From Desulfacinum hydrothermale DSM 13146 (GTDB taxonomy: Bacteria > Desulfobacterota > Syntrophobacteria > Syntrophobacterales > DSM-9756), in contig NZ_FWXF01000012.1 of the NCBI RefSeq assembly GCF_900176285.1, positions 1-64,000 of the forward strand: DNA of 64,000 nucleotides, written 5' to 3'. This document shows positions 59,155-64,000 of the stretch, one piece after another. How positions within the stretch are numbered: position 1 is the first letter of the stretch; each line of letters starts with the position of its first letter. Both the position numbers and the translations under genes were made by a program. The notes under the pieces were generated by a model, which was given only the letters and a program-made list of their open reading frames with translations, was not told where the DNA came from and ran no database searches.

Positions 59155-60948
59155 CTAGAGGCGGGCGGCGTAGAACTTGATCGGCTTTTCCGCCCCTTCC
59201 AGCTCCATGCGCTCGGTTCCCGCACCATCGTCTCCGATGGGCCAGCACAGGCCGTCCACCGCCTCATAGGAGACGGGCCCCAGATCCTTGACGAGTTGGG
59301 CGGCTTCCGCAAAGGCGGCCGCCGGTCCGGCCAGGGCCAGGCTTCCGTTGAGGCGCCTGAGCAGGCCGTTGATGAGGTCGAAGTCCGTTTGGGCCTGACC
59401 GGGCGGGTCCATGACCGGGGCGAGTCTTTGGAAGCGCCGCTCGCAGTTGACGGCCGTTCCCTCCTTTTCCATGTAGGCGGCGCCCGGCAGAACCACGTGG
59501 GCGAAGTCGGCCGCCCGGTTCTTGGCCGTATCCTGGACGATCAGAAGCTGCAGTTTGGCCAGGGCCGATTCCACCTTTCTTTCCGGAAGTCCCAACCCAT
59601 AGGGATCCACCCCCACCAGGTAGAGGGCCTTGATTTGGCCCTTTTCGATGGCTTCAAACATGCTGGGCCAGGAAAGGCCGGGATCGCCGGGCACGTCCGC
59701 ACCCCACAGGTTGGAGGCGACCTTGCGGGAAGCCGCCTGGGTGGCCGACCGAAAGCCGGGAAGGTACTTGGGGCAGGCGCCGAACTGGAGGGCCCCCTGG
59801 CCGTTTCCCGCCGTGCCCATGGCCATCACGCCCCCGCCGGGGACTCCCACCGAGCCCAAGAGGGCCTGCAGGGCCACACACATCCGGTAGAAGGTCTCGT
59901 TGGCCGGCTCCCGCGCTTTGTCCGCCCCGTAGATGAGGCAAGCCGGTTTCTGGGAGGCATACAATCGTGCCGCCTCTCGGAGGGCATCTTCCGAAAGCCC
60001 CGTTTTCTCCGCCACATCGGCCAGGGAGATCTTTTCCAGGCTTCTTTGGAGCTTTTCCAAGTCCTGGGTGTGGGCTTCCACAAAGCCCTGGTCGTAGAGC
60101 TTTTCATCCACCATCACCTTGAGAAGACCGCACACCAGGGCGCCTTCGGACTCCGGCTGGATGGCCAGGTGGCATTGGGCGTTCTTGGTGAGCCCCACCC
60201 GGTCGGGATGGGCCACAATCATCACCGCCCCTTCCCGAACCGCCTTGCGGGCTCGGATGGCCGCGATGGCATGTGTTTCCAGGGTGTTGGACCCCAATAC
60301 CAACAGGCTCTTGGCCTGGGCGATGTCCGATAGGGGATTGGTCATGGCCCCCAGGCCCACGCTGCTGGCCAGGCCTTCGTAGAGCGGAAGCTGCCAGGGA
60401 CCGGCCACGCTGTCCACGTTTTGAGTTTGCAGACCGGCGCGGGCCAGCTTCTGGAGCAGATAGTACTCCTCGTTGGTCAACATATCGCCGCCCCAAACGG
60501 CCACGGCCGCCCCTCCGTTCTCTTCCGTCACCTGTCGCAGACGGTCGGCGGCCACATCCAGGGCCTCGTCCACGGGCACCGGGTCCAATTGGCCGGCGTC
60601 GCTTTGGACCAGGGCGCCTCGCAGCCTTTCCGGCGTGTTCACGAAGTTGTAATTGAAACGCCCCCGCTTGCAGAGCGCTCCGCCGCTGGCCGGGGACGGG
60701 AAGTATCCGTGGGCCGTTACCACCTTGCCCTCGTGAACCTCGTAGGTCACCCCACAGCCCATGGGGCACTGCAGACACACGGTGGTCCCCTTGCTCATCT
60801 TCCAGGGGCGCACTTCATAGCGCCCGGACCGGAATCCGATGGCGTCCACCGGGCAAAAATCGGCGCAGTGACCGCAAAATTCGCACCCGGCATCCTCCAG
60901 GGGCAGATCAAAGGCCGTGGAGATCCGCTGCTCAAAGCCGCGCCCCAC
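59155..60948 (-). CDS. nuoG: NuoG-like molybdopterin-fold subunit, C-terminal part (downstream of an in-frame TGA)
   Basis: 597 residues in the same frame as the N-terminal part, from which it is separated by TGA at 60955-60957 and two sense codons. If translated alone it starts at a GTG at 60948 (no good ribosome-binding site). A ferredoxin cluster CEFCGHCADFC at 22-32 comes first, then CLQCPMGCGV (58-67) with a fourth Cys in GALCKRG, the Fe-S entry of the molybdopterin-oxidoreductase fold. Where formate dehydrogenases hold Sec or Cys (the RVUHG region), this protein reads VAGPWQL, so it is a NuoG-type electron-transfer subunit, not a formate dehydrogenase. The rest of the sequence looks undamaged. 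Confidence 0.75.
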   Translation of the reverse strand: MGRGFEQRISTAFDLPLEDAGCEFCGHCADFCPVDAIGFRSGRYEVRPWKMSKGTTVCLQCPMGCGVTYEVHEGKVVTAHGYFPSPASGGALCKRGRFNYNFVNTPERLRGALVQSDAGQLDPVPVDEALDVAADRLRQVTEENGGAAVAVWGGDMLTNEEYYLLQKLARAGLQTQNVDSVAGPWQLPLYEGLASSVGLGAMTNPLSDIAQAKSLLVLGSNTLETHAIAAIRARKAVREGAVMIVAHPDRVGLTKNAQCHLAIQPESEGALVCGLLKVMVDEKLYDQGFVEAHTQDLEKLQRSLEKISLADVAEKTGLSEDALREAARLYASQKPACLIYGADKAREPANETFYRMCVALQALLGSVGVPGGGVMAMGTAGNGQGALQFGACPKYLPGFRSATQAASRKVASNLWGADVPGDPGLSWPSMFEAIEKGQIKALYLVGVDPYGLGLPERKVESALAKLQLLIVQDTAKNRAADFAHVVLPGAAYMEKEGTAVNCERRFQRLAPVMDPPGQAQTDFDLINGLLRRLNGSLALAGPAAAFAEAAQLVKDLGPVSYEAVDGLCWPIGDDGAGTERMELEGAEKPIKFYAARL

Positions 60949-60954
60949 CTTGGT

Positions 60955-61464
60955 TCAGATGTCGGCGCCCTGGATTTCGTGGCAGGCCCGGATACAACGC
61001 CGGCACAGAACGCACTTGTTCATGTCGATATGCAGGTACGGATTGGGGTCCGAATCCACGGGTAGCCGGTGGCGTTCCCCCGTGTAGATGTCCGGCCGGA
61101 CCCGGTAGCGGTAAGCCAGATCCTGCAGTTCGCACTGGCCCGTAGCCTGGCACGTCATGCATTCGTTGGGGTGATCGGAAAGAAGCAACTCCAGGATCGT
61201 CTTGCGGGACTCCTGCACCTTTTCGGAGTCGGTCTCGATCACCATGCCTTCCCGGACCGGAAAGACACAGGCCGCCACCAGCGTGGACCAACCCCGTCGC
61301 ACATCCTCCACAACACAGATCCGGCAGGCCTCTTCCAGCGGCAGATAGGGATGGTAGCACAAGGTGGGGATGTACACCCCCGCCTGATTCGCAGCCTCCA
61401 GTATCGTGGCTCCCTCTTCCACCTGCACTTCCTGGCCGTTGATCTTTAACGTGATCTTCGCCAT
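60955..61464 (-). CDS. nuoG: NuoG-like subunit, N-terminal part (ends at an in-frame TGA)
   Basis: 169 residues. A [2Fe-2S] ferredoxin fold with Cys at 36, 47, 50 and 66 (LCYHPYLPLEEACRICVVED, AACVFP), then the HPNECMTCQATGQCELQD variant cluster and KCVLCRRCIRACHEIQG, which is the first part of the next 4Fe-4S domain. The protein stops after GADI, in the middle of that domain, at TGA (60955-60957). The open frame continues as TKVGRGFEQRIS, so the two parts belong to one 769-codon gene. The ATG at 61464 has GAGG ahead. NuoG passes electrons from NuoF toward complex I's hydrophilic chain. Confidence 0.8.
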   Translation of the reverse strand: MAKITLKINGQEVQVEEGATILEAANQAGVYIPTLCYHPYLPLEEACRICVVEDVRRGWSTLVAACVFPVREGMVIETDSEKVQESRKTILELLLSDHPNECMTCQATGQCELQDLAYRYRVRPDIYTGERHRLPVDSDPNPYLHIDMNKCVLCRRCIRACHEIQGADI

Positions 61465-61584
61465 ACGCCTCATCCCTCTTTCCATGCTAGGATCCGTGGG
61501 CTCTTTCCACCGGGAGATCCTCAGGGCCCTTCCGCGCCTCGATCTCTTCGAAAGGCCGCCCCGCTGCCGCCCCGAAACCGGTTG

Positions 61585-62460
61585 CTATTTGCCCTTTTTC
61601 TTTTTCTTGGGCACCGCCATGCGCTCTCGGAACGCCTTCTTTCTCTGTATCTCCACCAAAGCCTCGCAGACGCCCGCCGGACACTGCTGTTCTTGGATGT
61701 GAGCCAGGAATTCATCCTCAAAGAAACTCACCGCACTCAACACCGGCCGGCTACTGGCCATGGCAAACTGGCAGTGGGCGGCATAGATCATGGTATGGGC
61801 CAGCACCTTGATTTGCTCCAGATCCTCCATGGTCCCGGCCCCTTCCACGATACGCCCCAACGATTCATGCATGCGCTTGATGCCCAGCCGGCAGGGAACA
61901 CACTTACCGCAGGAAAGGCCCTCCTCGAAGTCCAGAAAATACTTGGCCACCTCCACCATACACACCTGCTCGTCAATGGCGGCCAGCATCCCCGTGGTGC
62001 GGTCGTAGAGGATGTCCTGCCGGTAGGAACGGGCGGGATTGACCGACAGATAAGGGAAGAGCAGTTTCCCCCGACGGAGGGTCTCTTCCACGATCAGTCC
62101 GGCATCCCGGGGATCCACATTCACGTAGAAAAACCCCTTCTGAGGAAATCCCACAAAGGGCCCCATGGCACACGAGCCGGGACATCCCGTCTTGGCTTTT
62201 CCCACCGCAATCTCCAGCCCCGATCGTTCCAGCGCTTCTTCCAGGGCCTGGCGCAGCTCCTCACAACCGCAGCCGCACCCTTCCCCGGGGGCGCACACCG
62301 TGATGCACGGGCGTTTGCCGTTGGGATCACAAAACGACCGTTCCGGGGCCGGTCGCCGCAGGGGCACCACTTTGGGCGCCGGCTCTTCGTGCGTCTTCTT
62401 GATCGACCCGCGCGCCTTGTCCTGAATGTCCCGAGCCAATTCCTTGAATCGTGCCAGCAT
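61585..62460 (-). CDS. NuoF-like Fe-S protein lacking the FMN/NAD-binding domain
   Basis: 291 residues. A basic, Pro-rich start (to about 50) precedes a thioredoxin-like ferredoxin (NuoE/HydB N-terminal type, Cys around 62-66 and CPGSC at 93-97, ending about 130). Then after only about 40 residues comes the NuoF C-terminal 4Fe-4S domain (EEGLSCGKCVPCRLGIKRM, Cys184, 187, 190, and Cys230). The Rossmann-like FMN/NADH domain and SLBB domain of normal NuoF (about 250 residues) are missing, with no broken remains. The C-terminus is Lys-rich (KKKKKGK). The ATG at 62460 has AAGGA ahead; a GTG at 62466 is the alternative. It sits between nuoN and nuoG, so it likely feeds or replaces the flavin entry point. 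Confidence 0.78.
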   Translation of the reverse strand: MLARFKELARDIQDKARGSIKKTHEEPAPKVVPLRRPAPERSFCDPNGKRPCITVCAPGEGCGCGCEELRQALEEALERSGLEIAVGKAKTGCPGSCAMGPFVGFPQKGFFYVNVDPRDAGLIVEETLRRGKLLFPYLSVNPARSYRQDILYDRTTGMLAAIDEQVCMVEVAKYFLDFEEGLSCGKCVPCRLGIKRMHESLGRIVEGAGTMEDLEQIKVLAHTMIYAAHCQFAMASSRPVLSAVSFFEDEFLAHIQEQQCPAGVCEALVEIQRKKAFRERMAVPKKKKKGK

Positions 62461-62522
62461 CTTCACTTCCTTGCGAAAAGGGCGAAACGATGGATCCCCC
62501 CAGGGTATACCCGGTCAGGCCG

Positions 62523-63944
62523 TCACGGCAGCACGGCCACCGCGGCTTCCGAAAGGGCCACAAATCGGTCGGGGAAGATACCCACGTAGATCATGGCAAT
62601 CACCAAAACGATGCTCAGAATCCGAGTCCAGGTATCCACTCGAACCGGAGGATACTCGCGAACGGGCTCCAGCAGATACGCGGCCTTGATGACGATGAGA
62701 TAGTAGTAGAGCGAGATGGTGGCATTGATCATGCCGATGACCACAAGCAACAGATAACCCTTTTCCAGGGCGGCCGCAAAGACCAGGAACTTGCCCGTAA
62801 ATCCCAGGGTGGGCGGAATGCCCGCCAGGCCGAACAGGGCCAGCATCAAGGTCATGGCCAGGAGCGGGGAGCGCTTGTGCAGGCCCGCCAGCTCCTTGAT
62901 CTGCAGGTTGTGGCCGTCGTCGGCCACCTTGATGATCACCATGAAGCAGGCGAAGTTCATGATCAGGTAGGCCATGGCGTAGTAGACCGCTCCGGCGTAT
63001 CCGCGCTGGGTCATGCACAGGATACCCACGAGCATGTAGCCGGCGTGGGCGATACTGGAATAGGCCAACAGCCGTTTGATGTCCTTCTGGATGATGGCCA
63101 CCAGGTTGCCGAAGGTCATGGAAAGAACCGAAAGGACCATCAACAGCTGGATGAGGGTCTCAGAGTGCCCGGTGGTGAGAGCCACAAAGCGGATGACCAT
63201 GGCGGCCGCGGCCATCTTGGAGGCCGTGGCGATGTAGGTGGTCACCTGGTTGGCGGCCCCCTGGTAGACGTCAGGCGCCCAGACGTGGAAGGGAAAGAGG
63301 GCCTGTTTGAAGAAAAAGCCCGCCAGGGTGAGCACCAGCCCCACCAACACCGCCGGCTGATGGAGCAGATGCGGCAGCACCCGAACGATCTCCGCCACGT
63401 AGGTGGTATGCGTCATGCCGAAAAGATAGCTCAGCCCAAAGATCATCATGGCCGATGCCGTGGCGCCCACCATGAAGTATTTCACGCCCGACTCCACGTA
63501 GGCGTCGGCCCGGTGGCGCATGGGCACCATGAGATAGAGCGAATAGGACGAGAGCTCCAAAGCGATGTAGATGGTCAGGAGCTCCACGGCACTCACCAGC
63601 ATCATCATGGCCAGGGTGCACACGGACAGAAGGAAGTAAAACTCCGCATGCTTGCGCGGATCGATCCCGTAGAGCTCGCTGCAGACCAAGACCACGAAAA
63701 AGGTTCCCAGGGCGATGAGCACCTTGAAGAACTGGCTGAAGAGATCCACCTTGTACGAATCAAAGAAGAGAAACCCCTCCAAGCGCGTACAGGCCACGGT
63801 CACCGCCAGCCCGACCCCCGCCAAAACGACCGCCCATCGATAAAGCCGCCTGGAATCCACCCGCCTTTGCAGGGAGCCCACGAAGAAGACGGCCGCCATG
63901 GCCACATAGAACAACTCGGGGGTAAACAGGGTCCATTTCATCAT
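62523..63944 (-). CDS. nuoN: NADH-quinone oxidoreductase subunit N
   Basis: 473 residues, about 13-14 spans of the Mrp/antiporter type. Conserved lysine and acidic points of NuoN are in [54 protein letters not shown] and [23 protein letters not shown]. It pumps protons in complex I. The start is unclear: ATG at 63944 or 63941, or TTG at 63950; the ATG at 63944 is used. Its 3' neighbour is the NuoF-like gene. Confidence 0.94.
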   Translation of the reverse strand: MMKWTLFTPELFYVAMAAVFFVGSLQRRVDSRRLYRWAVVLAGVGLAVTVACTRLEGFLFFDSYKVDLFSQFFKVLIALGTFFVVLVCSELYGIDPRKHAEFYFLLSVCTLAMMMLVSAVELLTIYIALELSSYSLYLMVPMRHRADAYVESGVKYFMVGATASAMMIFGLSYLFGMTHTTYVAEIVRVLPHLLHQPAVLVGLVLTLAGFFFKQALFPFHVWAPDVYQGAANQVTTYIATASKMAAAAMVIRFVALTTGHSETLIQLLMVLSVLSMTFGNLVAIIQKDIKRLLAYSSIAHAGYMLVGILCMTQRGYAGAVYYAMAYLIMNFACFMVIIKVADDGHNLQIKELAGLHKRSPLLAMTLMLALFGLAGIPPTLGFTGKFLVFAAALEKGYLLLVVIGMINATISLYYYLIVIKAAYLLEPVREYPPVRVDTWTRILSIVLVIAMIYVGIFPDRFVALSEAAVAVLP

Positions 63945-63966
63945 GACCAAATCATCCCTCGCATCG

Positions 63967-64000
63967 CTACAGGCTGTTCACAAAAGGAATCACGGCACTT
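63967..64000 (-). CDS. C-terminal end of an upstream gene, probably nuoM (truncated by window)
   Basis: On the minus strand a frame from the right edge reads [10 protein letters not shown] and ends at TAG (63967-63969), 22 bases before the nuoN start. Complex I gene order (M before N) suggests nuoM, but ten residues cannot prove it. Confidence 0.35.
   Translation of the reverse strand, partial: SAVIPFVNSL

Noticed and set aside
59155-60948. Annotation of the molybdopterin-fold ORF as a catalytic formate dehydrogenase
   Set aside because: The position of the active-site Sec/Cys reads VAGPWQL without Cys, and the neighbours are complex I genes.
60900-60957. Selenocysteine insertion site for the nuoG TGA
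   Set aside because: No clear hairpin with a G-containing apical loop at the right distance was seen, and the position is not a known Sec site; kept only as a minor alternative in the finding.
1-64000. CRISPR arrays
   Set aside because: No run of regularly spaced direct repeats was found; the dispersed repeats are single copies far apart.

Overview
The window is about 64 kb of GC-rich (by eye 60-65 percent), densely coding chromosomal DNA from a Gram-negative bacterium. KDO synthesis genes (kdsB, kdsD), an Mla-type lipid transporter, RseP, IHF-alpha, a prepilin peptidase, complex I genes and a DUF2333/DUF4197 gene set all point to a deltaproteobacterium. The best guess is an anaerobe of the Syntrophobacterales/Desulfobacterota type; this placement is inferred from gene content and style, not measured. 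There is no prophage, no CRISPR array and no intact transposase. Nearly everything is core metabolism, translation and envelope biogenesis.

Layout. 1-9.1 kb: a truncated ORF end, an Sm-like (Hfq-fold) protein, a polytopic membrane protein, an SRPBCC-epimerase fusion, tRNA-Glu, a nitroreductase, a DUF4197 lipo/periplasmic protein, a hybrid histidine kinase and tRNA-Lys. 9.2-20.3 kb (minus strand): one long translation/envelope operon in the order rpsB-tsf-pyrH-frr-uppS-cdsA-dxr-rseP-tsaB-ykgJ-like-der-periplasmic binding protein, with overlapping or nearly touching genes and a structured rpsB leader. 20.3-24.4 kb (plus): cysQ, then a stand-alone trpB2 preceded by a complete tryptophan attenuator (leader peptide with WWWxxW, competing stems, U-tract terminator), a small Cys protein and an outer-membrane SphA-like protein. 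24.4-29.0 kb (minus): prmA-comF-hydrolase-citrate synthase-EamA permease. 29.2-39.8 kb (plus): kdsB, carA-carB-purF, kdsD, a DapA-like protein without the Schiff-base lysine, and an M48 protease with TPRs. 40.1-41.7 kb (minus): DUF2333 protein and QueD. 41.9-46.3 kb (plus): tRNA-Met, ihfA, and an mlaE-mlaF-mlaD-lipoprotein operon. 46.4-51.1 kb: a divergent DnaA-like protein, an HD protein, ddl, a ParB-fold-like protein and tRNA-Phe. 51.1-57.3 kb (minus): an acidic zinc-ribbon protein, rsmE, prepilin peptidase, topA and dprA. 57.4-58.7 kb: a U32 peptidase. 59.2-64 kb (minus): the end of a complex I cluster (nuoM end, nuoN, a NuoF-like protein lacking the flavin domain, and nuoG split by an in-frame TGA).

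The strongest unusual items are the trp attenuator in front of trpB2; the electron-input end of the complex I cluster (no FMN/NADH domain plus an in-frame TGA in nuoG); and a family of intergenic repeats with shared inverted ends, several of which begin exactly at stop codons. Three further oddities are a DnaA-like protein with an altered Walker B, a DapA-fold protein lacking its catalytic lysine, and a histidine kinase ORF that reads through an intrinsic terminator into the antisense of tRNA-Lys. All four tRNA genes stand alone, each with a clear sigma70-type promoter with a TTGACA -35 box.
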